Positions 24,862-32,496 of a stretch of DNA of 43,196 nt are shown here, piece by piece. The stretch covers positions 1 to 43,196 of the IMG/VR virus record IMGVR_UViG_3300011400_000008. One strand, written 5' to 3'. This stretch comes from a virus. The number at the start of each line of letters is the position of its first letter. The first letter of the stretch is position 1. A program made the translations under genes and the position numbers. Under the pieces are notes generated by a model. It did no database searches. It saw nothing but the letters and a program-made list of their open reading frames with translations, and was not told the DNA's origin.

Positions 24862-25331
24862 TGGCGTGGACCAGTCCGCGGACCTGGGTGGCGGGCGCCG
24901 TCGTCACCGCGGCCCAACTGAACACCGATCACCGCGACAACCTCGGGATCTTGAAGACCTCGATCGCGGACGACGGGCGGGTCAGTGGCGAGCTGAAAAC
25001 CTTCCGCGAGGCGATCACCACGCTGACGATCGCGGCGGGGGCCATCACGCTCGACCTCAGCCTCTCGAACACGTTCAAGTGCACGCTCGACGCGAACATC
25101 ACCTCCATCACGGTGAGCAACTGGACGGCGTCGAAATCCACCCCGGTGACCCTGCGGTTGACCCAGGACGGCAGCGGCGGGCGCACGGTCGCGCTGCCGG
25201 CTGGCTGGAAATGGTCGTATGGCACCGCGACGACGATCACGGCCACGCTCAGCAAGACGGATCTCATCTCGCTCTATTCCGACGACGGCGGGACGACGAT
25301 CTTTGCCTCGCTCGTCGCGGTGAGTGCGTAG
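24861..25331 (+). CDS. Tail fibre/tip-associated protein
   Basis: A 156-residue protein starting MAWTSPRTWVAGAVVTAAQLNT, an N-terminal pattern that recurs in phage tail-tip proteins. A long beta region rich in Thr and Ser follows (TLTIAAGAITLDLSLSNT, VTLRLTQDGSGGRTVALP), reminiscent of the beta-solenoid start of fibre proteins. TAATG overlap with the hub gene. Function in host recognition is inferred from position. Confidence 0.68.
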   Translation: MAWTSPRTWVAGAVVTAAQLNTDHRDNLGILKTSIADDGRVSGELKTFREAITTLTIAAGAITLDLSLSNTFKCTLDANITSITVSNWTASKSTPVTLRLTQDGSGGRTVALPAGWKWSYGTATTITATLSKTDLISLYSDDGGTTIFASLVAVSA

Positions 25332-26178
25332 CGTGCTGACGCCACAGGGCAGTCCGGCGCCGCTCTTGTCCTGGACCGGCGCGGCCGCTGGCTCGTTGTT
25401 GCTGGTCGCCGGCGCGGCGCAGACGTTCACGACGCCGGGTACCTACACGCTCACCATCACACGACGCGCGACGTTGACCCTGCGGGGTGTCGCGGCTGGT
25501 GCTGGCGGTGGGAGCGGTGGCGGCGGCGGCAATCCCGGCTCAGGCGGCGGGGGCGGAGCGTACACCAACGGCATGACCGTCGTGCTGGTCCCTGGGCGGA
25601 CCTATACGGTGGTGGTGCCGGCCGGCGCCGCAGCCACGCTCACCGGCGCGAATACGTCGGTCACGGATTCGGTCGCGGGCACGCTGCTGGATTTGGGCGG
25701 GGGCGCGGCCGGGACCAGTACGAATCCTCCCACCGCCGGCGGCGTGGGCGGCACCGTGTTGACCGGGTCCGGCGGCGGGCCAGGGACCGCTGGCGGCCAG
25801 ACGAATTTAGGCAGTGGCTCGCAAGGCGTCGATGGGACTGGTCCGGGGGGTGGCGGCGGCGGCGGCGACGATCCGACGGATGGCGCCGGCGGCCGGGGCG
25901 GCAATTCGGCGTCGTTCAGCGGCGGGGCGGGCGGCAACGGCGGACCGACGGCGACCAACGGCACCGGCGGCGGGAACCTCGGCGCGGGAGGGACGGCCGG
26001 CGCCGGCGCTCCGCGTGAAGGTGGCGGTGGCGGCGGCGGTGGCGGGTATCAACCGACGGGCACGGCCGCTGGCTACGGCGGTGGCGGCGGCGGTGGCGGC
26101 GGCGTCGATTCAGGGACCAACGGCGTCGGCGGCGCGGGCCAACCAGGCGTCGCGCGTTTCGAATTCGTGAGCTTCTAG
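25324..26178 (+). CDS. Glycine-rich tail fibre-like protein
   Basis: About 284 residues from GTG 25324 (GTG 25333, one base after the previous stop, is an equally likely start). Residues 30-60 form strands (AQTFTTPGTYTLTITRRATLTLRGVAAG). Then come repeated GGGGG and GGAGG runs broken by NG and TN turns, ending in VARFEFVSF. This is the layout of glycine-rich phage tail-tip domains that pack as polyglycine helices and bind receptors. The tandem GGC codons make the DNA prone to slippage, so length variants would not surprise. Confidence 0.75.
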   Translation: MRSVLTPQGSPAPLLSWTGAAAGSLLLVAGAAQTFTTPGTYTLTITRRATLTLRGVAAGAGGGSGGGGGNPGSGGGGGAYTNGMTVVLVPGRTYTVVVPAGAAATLTGANTSVTDSVAGTLLDLGGGAAGTSTNPPTAGGVGGTVLTGSGGGPGTAGGQTNLGSGSQGVDGTGPGGGGGGGDDPTDGAGGRGGNSASFSGGAGGNGGPTATNGTGGGNLGAGGTAGAGAPREGGGGGGGGGYQPTGTAAGYGGGGGGGGGVDSGTNGVGGAGQPGVARFEFVSF

Positions 26179-26201
26179 CTCTTCACACGGAGGCAGTCAC
26201 C

Positions 26202-26507
26202 ATGATCTTCAACCCGCAAGCCGTCGCCTTCTCGAATACGCGCCTGCGTCACGGGGCCGATCTCCTCGCGCAGCTGTACTTCGAGGCGAAGCGCACCGTG
26301 ACGGCGTGGAACGCGCTCCAAATGAGCGCGCTCATTACCAACACGAGCGACGTGATCACCGACGGGTCGGACACGAGTGGCCGACCGGTGATTACCGGTG
26401 CGCAGGCGACGACCATCGTCACGCGCTTGATCGAATTCATCGCCGACTACGAGGCGAGCTCGAACGCCAAGCTCACCACGGTGCTCCAGGTGGCGCCGAA
26501 TCCGTAA
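26202..26507 (+). CDS. Unknown small protein with strong ribosome binding site
   Basis: A 101-residue mostly helical protein (NTRLRHGADLLAQLYFEAKRTVTAWNALQM) preceded by CGGAGG nine bases before ATG. A Thr/Ser/Asp-rich middle (NTSDVITDGSDTSGRPVITG) separates two helical blocks. Found after the tail-tip genes, where small virion or lysis-associated proteins lie. Not recognised. Confidence 0.62.
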   Translation: MIFNPQAVAFSNTRLRHGADLLAQLYFEAKRTVTAWNALQMSALITNTSDVITDGSDTSGRPVITGAQATTIVTRLIEFIADYEASSNAKLTTVLQVAPNP

Positions 26508-26555
26508 GCGATCGACAGCGGTACCCCCACACAAACGGTTCACGACCAAGGAGAC

Positions 26556-27035
26556 ATGTTCATGAGACGGAAATGCTCGACGCTCGTTGTCGCCCTCACT
26601 CTCGCTCTCGCTCTCGTCCCGCGCGTCCTCGAGGCGCAACCGGTGGCCACGGCCGCCTGGACCTTCCTCTATTGCAGCGCGCCGGCCGTGGCCGCGACGT
26701 GTGCGCCCGTGGCCAGCGTGTCGGTCGCGCTGTCCCAGGTGCAGTGCAATCAGGTGCCGACGCCGGCGCCGAGTCCGCCGCCGGTCAATCCGACGACCCT
26801 CGAATGGCACGATCCGTTTGTCCTGCCGGTGGCCTCGCGCGCCTGTGTGACGCCGCGGCCGCAGCCCGCGCCTGGCTCGCCCTTGGCCGCGGGATCGTAC
26901 CTCGGGATCCTGGTCGCGAATGGCGCGGCGCCGGGGCCGGCGAGTGCGAGCGGCCGATCCGCGCCGACCGCGGTCTTTGACATTCAAGTCGCCTTGCCGC
27001 CGCTCACGCCGACGGGCGTGATTGTGCGCGAGTGA
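26556..27035 (+). CDS. Secreted protein with Sec signal peptide
   Basis: A 159-residue protein with a clear AAGGAG site. The ATG at 26556 or 26562 gives a Sec signal (RRKCSTLVVALTLALALVPRVLEA) with a plausible A-x-A-like cleavage near residue 27. The mature part has five cysteines and a Pro-rich hinge (PTPAPSPPPVNP), suggesting a disulphide-stabilised periplasmic domain. It lies in the lysis-associated interval and could act in the envelope; no enzymatic motif is visible. Host-modifying or superinfection roles are possible. Confidence 0.65.
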   Translation: MFMRRKCSTLVVALTLALALVPRVLEAQPVATAAWTFLYCSAPAVAATCAPVASVSVALSQVQCNQVPTPAPSPPPVNPTTLEWHDPFVLPVASRACVTPRPQPAPGSPLAAGSYLGILVANGAAPGPASASGRSAPTAVFDIQVALPPLTPTGVIVRE

Positions 27036-27136
27036 CCGGATCCGCGACGTCGCTGGCCCGTTGAGACGCGCGTCGCTGTCGAGCCCCAGGTGCGGGTGGG
27101 GAACGGTTCAACCACACGCGGTTCCAGGGGGCTCCC

Positions 27137-27457
27137 ATGATGGTGTTTCGCGGCTCACTCCTCGTCACGACGCTCCTGATCGCGACCCTCGAGCCGGTGC
27201 TGCCGACGGGCGGCGACGAGGTCGGCTTGCTGAAGTACGCCATCACCCAGGGCGGCCTGGCGCTGGTGGTGCTCGTGCTGCTGTGGAGCTATCGGCGCGA
27301 CTTCACGCGCGTCCTGGCCGAGCAGCAGGACCGACTGACGGTGATGTCGACGATGATCGCGACAACGACGGCCGCGCTCACGCAAGCAGCGGCCGCCCAG
27401 GACCGCCTGGCGCGCGCGATCGAATCCCTGCAGCTGCAACAGGCGCGGCGGGTCTAA
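27137..27457 (+). CDS. Small membrane protein, holin-like candidate
   Basis: A 106-residue protein with two hydrophobic segments (about residues 5-20 and 38-51, ALVVLVLLWSY) followed by a charged, helical C-terminal tail (EQQDRLTVMS...AIESLQLQQ). Size and topology fit a holin or a spanin-type lysis protein. The TAATG overlap with the next signal-bearing gene resembles lysis cassettes. No recognisable endolysin lies nearby, so the assignment is tentative. Confidence 0.5.
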   Translation: MMVFRGSLLVTTLLIATLEPVLPTGGDEVGLLKYAITQGGLALVVLVLLWSYRRDFTRVLAEQQDRLTVMSTMIATTTAALTQAAAAQDRLARAIESLQLQQARRV

Positions 27458-27780
27458 TGACGCGCGGCCTCGTCGCCGGCGTCGTCCTGCTGCTGACCGT
27501 GACCTGCGTGCACGCGCCGCGGCGGGTGGCCCCGCAGACGATCACAGTCCTCGACTCGCCGATGCTCGTGATTTTCTCGGCCGGGTGCCGCTGGACCTGG
27601 TTCGACGAGTTGGGCGACACGATCGACGAGGCCTCGCTGCAGGCGTGCATCCGCGCGGCGCTCGGGGGGCAGACGATTCCCGAGCTACGCGCGATCCTGC
27701 GCGGCCGTCCGGACTACAACCCGCGCGCCCGCAAGCGCCATTACAACCAGCCGCCGACGCTCGGGAAACGCGCCTGCTAA
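27457..27780 (+). CDS. Exported small protein, possible lysis accessory
   Basis: A 107-residue protein with an N-terminal hydrophobic stretch (GLVAGVVLLLTVTCVHAP), either a Sec signal or a poor lipobox at C17. The mature part has CRWTWFDELG and IPELRAILRGRPDYNPRARKRHYNQPP. The start overlaps the holin-like stop. It could be an outer-membrane spanin analogue, but it is longer and less Pro-rich than usual. Function unproven. Confidence 0.52.
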   Translation: MTRGLVAGVVLLLTVTCVHAPRRVAPQTITVLDSPMLVIFSAGCRWTWFDELGDTIDEASLQACIRAALGGQTIPELRAILRGRPDYNPRARKRHYNQPPTLGKRAC

Positions 27781-27792
27781 GTCAGAGGCGCT

Positions 27793-27957
27793 GTGACCGA
27801 AACCTGGATCGAGACGCCGGAGGAGTTGCTGGTCTATCTGCGCGCGATTCTCGAGACCGATGATCTCGCGGGCGTGGCCGAACATCCCGAGGGCGGGTGG
27901 GTCGTCTTCACCCGGTTGAAGACGGCGGCGATCGCGCCGGCGCCGCGGCGCAGCTGA
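27793..27957 (+). CDS. Short acidic protein at the end of the late operon
   Basis: A 54-residue ORF from GTG 27793 with GAGGCG six bases upstream. It contains WIETPEELLVYLRAILETDDL, an amphipathic helix, then a GGWVVFTRLK strand. It is the last rightward gene before the convergent lipoprotein gene, four bases away. GCTGA and TCAGC (27953-27966) form a short hairpin at the junction, without a T-tract. Function unknown. Confidence 0.6.
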   Translation: MTETWIETPEELLVYLRAILETDDLAGVAEHPEGGWVVFTRLKTAAIAPAPRRS

Positions 27958-27961
27958 GGGC

Positions 27962-28582
27962 TCAGCGGACCTCCGTGAACGTCCACGCAACCCCGCCCGA
28001 CAACTTGATCTCTGTCACCCCTGCGCCTGTCGGCACAACGTAGGTGCCCTCAAACGTCGTCTGACGCCAACCCGTCCCTAACAGTTCGTTGACGATCAAC
28101 CGGCCACCGATATAGACGATGAAGTTGGAACTGAAACCGCTGAAGGCGCCAGTGATCCTGATGCGCCCAACGGACGCCGGCATGTCGAAGACGTTGTCGC
28201 CCACACCGCTACGCGCGAAGAGCGGGGTTGGCGTCAACTGGATATTGACATTCTGGTTGGACGTCAGCGTCACCGACGCGCTGTTGGTTTGGTAGTTCGC
28301 CGCCGTGACGCTCATCGAGAAGCCGGACACGGTGAGACCGGTTAGCGAGAAGTTTCCGCCGCTCGTGGTGGCCGAGCGGCCAGCGTTCGGCCCGTCCGCG
28401 ATCCGGATCGTCGCGCCGGTGATGCCCGTGCCAGTCGTGGCCGACGTCACCATACCGCTCAGCGTGAACGTCGTCGGAGCGGGCGGGGTCGGGTTGGACG
28501 TTGGCGCGGTCGGCGATTTGTCGCCGCCACAAGACACAGCCAGGCACGCGCACACGAGGACCGAGGCGAGGGAGGTTCTCAT
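27962..28582 (-). CDS. Lipoprotein with carboxypeptidase-regulatory-like domain
   Basis: A 206-residue protein with signal peptide and lipobox LAVSC (Cys18), then a linker GGDKSPTAPTSNPTPPAP. Residues about 38-115 (FTLSGMVTSATTGTGITGATIRIADG) fit a transthyretin-like CarbopepD regulatory domain. The C-terminal half is a second beta domain. The linker type is common in lipoproteins of Acidobacteriota such as Vicinamibacteria, pointing to a host-derived surface protein carried as cargo. It is transcribed opposite to the late genes. Expected at the outer membrane, perhaps altering the lysogen surface (inference). Confidence 0.82.
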   Translation of the reverse strand: MRTSLASVLVCACLAVSCGGDKSPTAPTSNPTPPAPTTFTLSGMVTSATTGTGITGATIRIADGPNAGRSATTSGGNFSLTGLTVSGFSMSVTAANYQTNSASVTLTSNQNVNIQLTPTPLFARSGVGDNVFDMPASVGRIRITGAFSGFSSNFIVYIGGRLIVNELLGTGWRQTTFEGTYVVPTGAGVTEIKLSGGVAWTFTEVR

Positions 28583-28761
28583 AAAGGCGGGCTTTCAGCT
28601 GACCGATGGGTGACCGCGCGCGGGGACGCGCGTCTTGTTAGCAAGCGACGAGCCGAGCGAGGCAGTGCGCTTTGGCGGGAAATCGCCGCGGTCGAGACTG
28701 TCGAGCCTCAGCGGCCAGACCTTTATTCAGCCTCGTCGCCGACTCTTCACGTGTGCGGGGA
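28583..28761. other. Gap between lipoprotein and upstream minus-strand gene
   Basis: The 179 bp hold a GC-rich hairpin near 28616-28632 (GCGCG and CGCGC around GGGGA) and presumably the lipoprotein promoter. I see no convincing -35/-10 pair. Confidence 0.3.
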
Positions 28762-29061
28762 CTAGCGATCGAGTGTGCGTAGCGCGCGATCGAGGTTCTT
28801 CACGTACGGCCCGCTGGCGGTCGCGCCCATCAGACTCGTCAGACTGTCCTCTAGCTTGGCGATGTCGGCGGCGCCGCGGGCGTTCCAGACCAGGCGGAGC
28901 TGCTCGGCGATGACGGCCATCATCTGCCTTGTCTGCGCGTTGAACGCCTTGATCTCAGCGATGGGGAGCCCCGGCGGGTCGGGGCCGTCGTCCCCGGTGA
29001 TGGCCTCCAGGTCGGTGATCACGCGGAGCGCAATCGTGGGGAAGTCGGGGGTCTCAGGCAT
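28762..29061 (-). CDS. Unknown small helical protein
   Basis: A 99-residue protein starting PETPDFPTIALRVITDLEAITG. It is followed by helices with AQTRQMMAVIAEQLRLVW and IAKLEDSLTSLMGA. It overlaps the upstream gene by 8 bases and is probably translated with it. No signal peptide. Family not recognised. Confidence 0.55.
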   Translation of the reverse strand: MPETPDFPTIALRVITDLEAITGDDGPDPPGLPIAEIKAFNAQTRQMMAVIAEQLRLVWNARGAADIAKLEDSLTSLMGATASGPYVKNLDRALRTLDR

Positions 29062-29305
29062 CAGGCCACACACTGAGCTTATTGATCCGGTCCACCATCT
29101 GATGGATCTCCTGCACCTGACGCTCGTAGGCGAGCCGTTGCCGGGCGCGCTCGGCACGGATGTGCCGGATCTCGTCTTCGACCCAGGCGGCCTGACCGAG
29201 CCGCCAGATCTCTGCGTCCAGGCGTTCTAGGTCCGAGAGGGCGGGACCCTTCCGCACAAAGGGCACGAGGAAGAGGGCACCAAACAAACCGCGACGGGTG
29301 ATCAT
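29054..29305 (-). CDS. Small protein with twin-arginine-like N-terminus
   Basis: An 83-residue protein from the ATG at 29305 that begins ITRRGLFGALFLVPFV, a Tat-like or membrane-anchoring start. Highly charged helices follow (LSDLERLDAEIWRLGQ, RAERARQRLAYERQVQEI), likely a coiled coil. The pair with the following helical gene may form a complex. A 25-bp palindrome lies 19 bases upstream of its start. Confidence 0.55.
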   Translation of the reverse strand: MITRRGLFGALFLVPFVRKGPALSDLERLDAEIWRLGQAAWVEDEIRHIRAERARQRLAYERQVQEIHQMVDRINKLSVWPDA

Positions 29306-29323
29306 GCTTTCCCTTTGCCTGAG

Positions 29324-29348
29324 TGTAACAATTCGTAGAATTGTTACA
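29324..29348. promoter_or_regulatory. 25-bp perfect palindrome, operator candidate
   Basis: TGTAACAATTC (29324-29334) and GAATTGTTACA (29338-29348) form an 11-bp perfect inverted repeat around GTA. It is AT-rich in a GC-rich genome. It lies just upstream of the 29305 minus-strand gene and downstream of the gene ending at 29360. It fits a dimeric regulator site. There is no T-tract beyond chance, so a terminator is less likely. Confidence 0.6.
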
Positions 29349-29359
29349 AACATCGGAAT

Positions 29360-30031
29360 TCATTTCTTGTTCTTGTGTCGCAGTCGCGAAAGCCGCATGC
29401 GCTCTGCGGCTGAAGTCTGCCCGAGCTTCGGCGCCTTCTGTGCCAGTTGCTTGAGCTCCTCGATTGCGGCGAGGAGTTCCTCACGGGTGAACCCTTCAGC
29501 AGCTGCGACGACGCGCGCCACGCGATCGCGCCACCCGTTACTGAGTTGGCGCAACTTTTTGATGCGTGTCTGGCGAGCATGCTCTTCGAAGGTCACGCCG
29601 GTCTGCGCGCGCGCGAGGGCCCTGCGGCCGACCGGATGTTTACCGTCGTGCCAGCCATACCGCTCCCAATACGTCGTTAGGCTCTGCGCCGCGTGTGGGT
29701 GCGCCGTTGTGACCGCCTCCAATGACCGCCGATAGCGAGGCTCATCGGTCCGCGTCCGATCCATCGCGGTCGCCAATTCGACCCGGTCTTCGGTGGTCAG
29801 ATAGAAGCGGGCGACGTCGCGCGCGTCCACCGTCTGGAGAGCCAAAAAGTAATCGAACTCGCCCGGCAAAAAGCGATAGGCGCCGGTCGCGTCGCGGTAG
29901 TCGCGCCAATCCTTTGAGCGCAACATCTCCAGGCTCGCGCGCGTCAGATCGCCAACCCGCCCCATGTTCGGCACGGCTCGCGCGAACTGGTTGACGTGGT
30001 CGCCGGGTGTGCTAGATGACTTCGAGGTCAT
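29360..30031 (-). CDS. Unknown helical partner of the HNH-helicase gene
   Basis: A 223-residue protein from the ATG at 30031, overlapping the helicase stop. The middle has YRFLPGEFDYFLALQTVDARDVARFYLTTEDRVELATAMD in outline. The C-terminus is strongly basic and helical (RMRLSRLRHKNKK). I do not recognise a family. Coupling to an HNH-SF2 helicase suggests a DNA-directed accessory or defence role (inference). Confidence 0.6.
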   Translation of the reverse strand: MTSKSSSTPGDHVNQFARAVPNMGRVGDLTRASLEMLRSKDWRDYRDATGAYRFLPGEFDYFLALQTVDARDVARFYLTTEDRVELATAMDRTRTDEPRYRRSLEAVTTAHPHAAQSLTTYWERYGWHDGKHPVGRRALARAQTGVTFEEHARQTRIKKLRQLSNGWRDRVARVVAAAEGFTREELLAAIEELKQLAQKAPKLGQTSAAERMRLSRLRHKNKK

Positions 30032-31293
30032 GACTCGTCGCCCGATGCCTGGGCCCATCGCGGCAGCGGCGTACCGGTCTCTTCGCAGTATCGCTGGATG
30101 CGGGACATCGCGGCGACAGAGGCGCGTTGGAGTTGTAGAGGGGTCGCGCGCTCGATATCACGAATACCGGTCCGCCCTTTAATATCCGCCATGAAATGCG
30201 CGATCGGCTGGCCTCCACTCTTCGCGGGAAACTGTGCCCACCATTTCTGGGCTTGTCCCAACCGCTTGCGATGGACGTCGTGATGTTCACGTTCCGTCAG
30301 CGGTCGGCTCACCGGTTCCGGTCGTTCCGTCACGCCACTCAGCGCTCCGCCAAGAATGGGCACGTCGAATGGCCGGGCCTGATTGACGATGTCGAGCACC
30401 TGAGCGAAGCGTGGCCACCACGATCCCGGCAATTCCGCTTGACGAAGCGCGGGCGTCAGGAGTTCTTCGAGCCCCGGATCCACGTCGAACGTTCCGCCCG
30501 TGCTGACGGCCGACACGACTTCGAGCCCTGGATCGCGCACCGCGATGAGATCCTTATCGCTCCACGGCGGCCCTGGTGGTCCGGGCGGCCCTGGTGGTCC
30601 GGGCGGCCCTGGCGGTCCAGGCGGCCCTGGCGACGGGGCTTCGATGTTATGGACCATGGGCGCGAGAATGTCCCGAAATCTGTCCACTAACTCTTGGATG
30701 TCGGGCAAGATGATGGCCGTCGTCAGTAGGTGCCCGACCTTGGTCCGTTCCCAAGTTGCGACCCGCTGGCCGCGGGCCACGACTTGGCGGATGTACTGGA
30801 TGGTCTTCACGTTCGTGGCGTAGGTAATGACCGCAATCTCTGGGCAATCGTAGCCCTCGCCGGCCATGTTGACGGTGCACAGCACGCCGACGCGTGGATT
30901 CCGTCGAAAGTTCTCAAGGCGGCGATACGCGTCTGGGCCGTCGGCTGACACGACGCATTCGGCCAGTCGATACAGGCCTCGCGCCGCCATTTGTCGGTCG
31001 ACCTCCTCTGCGAACTTGCGCGCCATCTCTGAACGATGGGCGACAATCAACGCTTTGACCGGTGCGTGCTTGCTGTCTTGATGGCGGAGTTGAAGTTGGT
31101 TGAGTGTGACCTCGACCAACTTCGCGACCCACTCCTGGTGTTGATTCAGACGAGCCAACACGACTCGCGACACCGCCTCATCGTCCAGATCAGCAATCGC
31201 ACTCTCGGTGACTTCTGACCTAGTCAGGTCAACACTCGTGACGTTGGCGCCGACACGAAAGAGATCGGGGGCGCGCAGGAGGCCTTCGCGCAC
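30028..31293 (-). CDS. SF2 helicase C-terminal half (frameshifted from 31224-32159), with collagen-like linker
   Basis: A 421-residue reading frame holding helicase motifs IV-VI: VKALIVAHRSEMARKFAEEV, VGVLCTVNMAGEGYDCPEIAVI (motif V) and YIRQVVARGQR (motif VI). Upstream of its first Met the frame stays open and encodes EPRIEAVADYEIQPERLVREG, the expected continuation of the N-terminal half. The two ORFs are therefore one gene broken by a 1-base deletion around 31345-31375, or by a sequencing error. A run of Gly-Pro-Pro triplets (30566-30630) links the helicase to a unique C-terminal domain of about 200 residues with WWPRFAQVLDIV and KWWAQFPAKSGG. Confidence 0.75.
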   Translation of the reverse strand: MREGLLRAPDLFRVGANVTSVDLTRSEVTESAIADLDDEAVSRVVLARLNQHQEWVAKLVEVTLNQLQLRHQDSKHAPVKALIVAHRSEMARKFAEEVDRQMAARGLYRLAECVVSADGPDAYRRLENFRRNPRVGVLCTVNMAGEGYDCPEIAVITYATNVKTIQYIRQVVARGQRVATWERTKVGHLLTTAIILPDIQELVDRFRDILAPMVHNIEAPSPGPPGPPGPPGPPGPPGPPGPPWSDKDLIAVRDPGLEVVSAVSTGGTFDVDPGLEELLTPALRQAELPGSWWPRFAQVLDIVNQARPFDVPILGGALSGVTERPEPVSRPLTEREHHDVHRKRLGQAQKWWAQFPAKSGGQPIAHFMADIKGRTGIRDIERATPLQLQRASVAAMSRIQRYCEETGTPLPRWAQASGDES

Positions 31294-32159
31294 CAGTCGC
31301 TCGGGCTGAATCTCGTAGTCGGCAACCGCTTCAATACGAGGCTCCCATGCTCGCCCGCCACGTCCCGATATCGAACTGTCGAAATCCGCTCCTTCGGTGA
31401 GGTCCGAAACAACGTGCCTGAGAGATTGAGCACGCGGGCATTCAGGCCGGTCTGCTCATCGCCCACGACCTCACGGATCGCGTTCGCCCACTCCCCACCA
31501 TTCATGGCGTCCTGCACGTGTTGGCCAAGATGATGGACCTCGTCCAGGACGACGAGGGTCGGCTCCTTCTGGATCGCGTGCCGGTGTCGCTCGCGCACCT
31601 CGGACGAGAGGAGCGCCTGATACGTATTGCACAGACCGTCCATCTTCGGCAGTTCGAGGCCGAACTGACGGGCGCCCTCCCTAGTGTCGAGCGCGATGTG
31701 GTAATCCCGCTGGACCGCGCGTTCCCATTGCATGACCAGTGGCAAGCGCGGGACGAACACGAGCCACCGATGCCAGAGACCGGCTTCCAGTCCTCGGGCG
31801 AAGACAGCGGCCGCAAATAAGGTTTTGCCTCCGCCTGGCGCCGCCATCACGGTCGCCACTCGTCCCATCGTTAAGGCCTCGAGCACAATTGGGAGTGCCT
31901 CTTGCTGCCACGCGCGAAGCGGCACGCGAGTGTCGCAGACATCGTGATTGCCGTTTTTGAGATTGCACGGGCCGCACCAGGCTTGGAGGTTCTCTCTGAT
32001 GGGAGGCCCGCCGTGGCTCGCTGCGCGCAAGTGGGCGCAGTGGAACGTCTCGATCGTGATCGACCCGCGGCACATGGGGCAGAGGCCGCCACTCGCCTCA
32101 AAGAGTTCACGCCGCAAGCCGGGTGGAATACGCCGCGAGTGACGCGTCGCATCAGACAT
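31224..32159 (-). CDS. HNH nuclease plus SF2 helicase N-terminal half (frameshifted)
   Basis: A 311-residue frame. Residues 27-70 form an HNH/zinc domain: CPMC, then HCAHLRAASHGG, then NLQAWCGPCNLKNGNH. Residues 80-260 form helicase domain 1: Walker A APGGGKT (108-114), DEVH (206-209) and motif III SGT (247-249). After VRYRD the frame drifts into non-homologous residues before stopping, while the -1 frame continues the helicase. An intact product of about 730 residues would combine DNA cutting and ATP-driven translocation, as in restriction-like defence proteins. Phage-borne, it could exclude competitors. Confidence 0.78.
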   Translation of the reverse strand: MSDATRHSRRIPPGLRRELFEASGGLCPMCRGSITIETFHCAHLRAASHGGPPIRENLQAWCGPCNLKNGNHDVCDTRVPLRAWQQEALPIVLEALTMGRVATVMAAPGGGKTLFAAAVFARGLEAGLWHRWLVFVPRLPLVMQWERAVQRDYHIALDTREGARQFGLELPKMDGLCNTYQALLSSEVRERHRHAIQKEPTLVVLDEVHHLGQHVQDAMNGGEWANAIREVVGDEQTGLNARVLNLSGTLFRTSPKERISTVRYRDVAGEHGSLVLKRLPTTRFSPSDWCAKASCAPPISFVSAPTSRVLT

Positions 32160-32496
32160 AGTCGGGGGCCCTTCGGAGAAGACAAAAAGCGCCCGCGCAG
32201 TCTTGGACGTTCGCGCTGCGGTATCGTTGAAGCAACTTTCGATTCGGCCTGCTACAACAGCGCCGAGCGAGGGCGAGAAACGGGCCGTCCTTCTCTTGGC
32301 GGTCCGTTTCGTTTTAGTGCGGGCAGTAGATAATCACGCGCGCGCTCGACACGTCAAGTCGGGGGCGGGGCACGCACTTCGCGGTCCAGACCCATCAGCT
32401 CCGGATCGAGGGACCCGGTTTTTCCGGAAGGGCGGCGCCCGCTACATCGACGCGAGGTATCCGGTGGTGTTCGTGCGGCTGTAAGCCGGCGAAACC
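32160..32496. other. Gap between helicase gene and integrase
   Basis: About 340 bp without a convincing gene on either strand. It should hold the leftward promoter of the HNH-helicase gene and, close to 32497, sequence next to attP. Short complementary segments such as GAAACGGGCCGTCC/GGCGGTCCGTTTCG (32278-32312) could form an imperfect hairpin. No clear promoter boxes are visible. Confidence 0.35.

Noticed and set aside
28209-28553. Second minus-strand frame inside the lipoprotein gene
   Set aside because: It lies within the lipoprotein coding sequence in another frame and has no features of its own.
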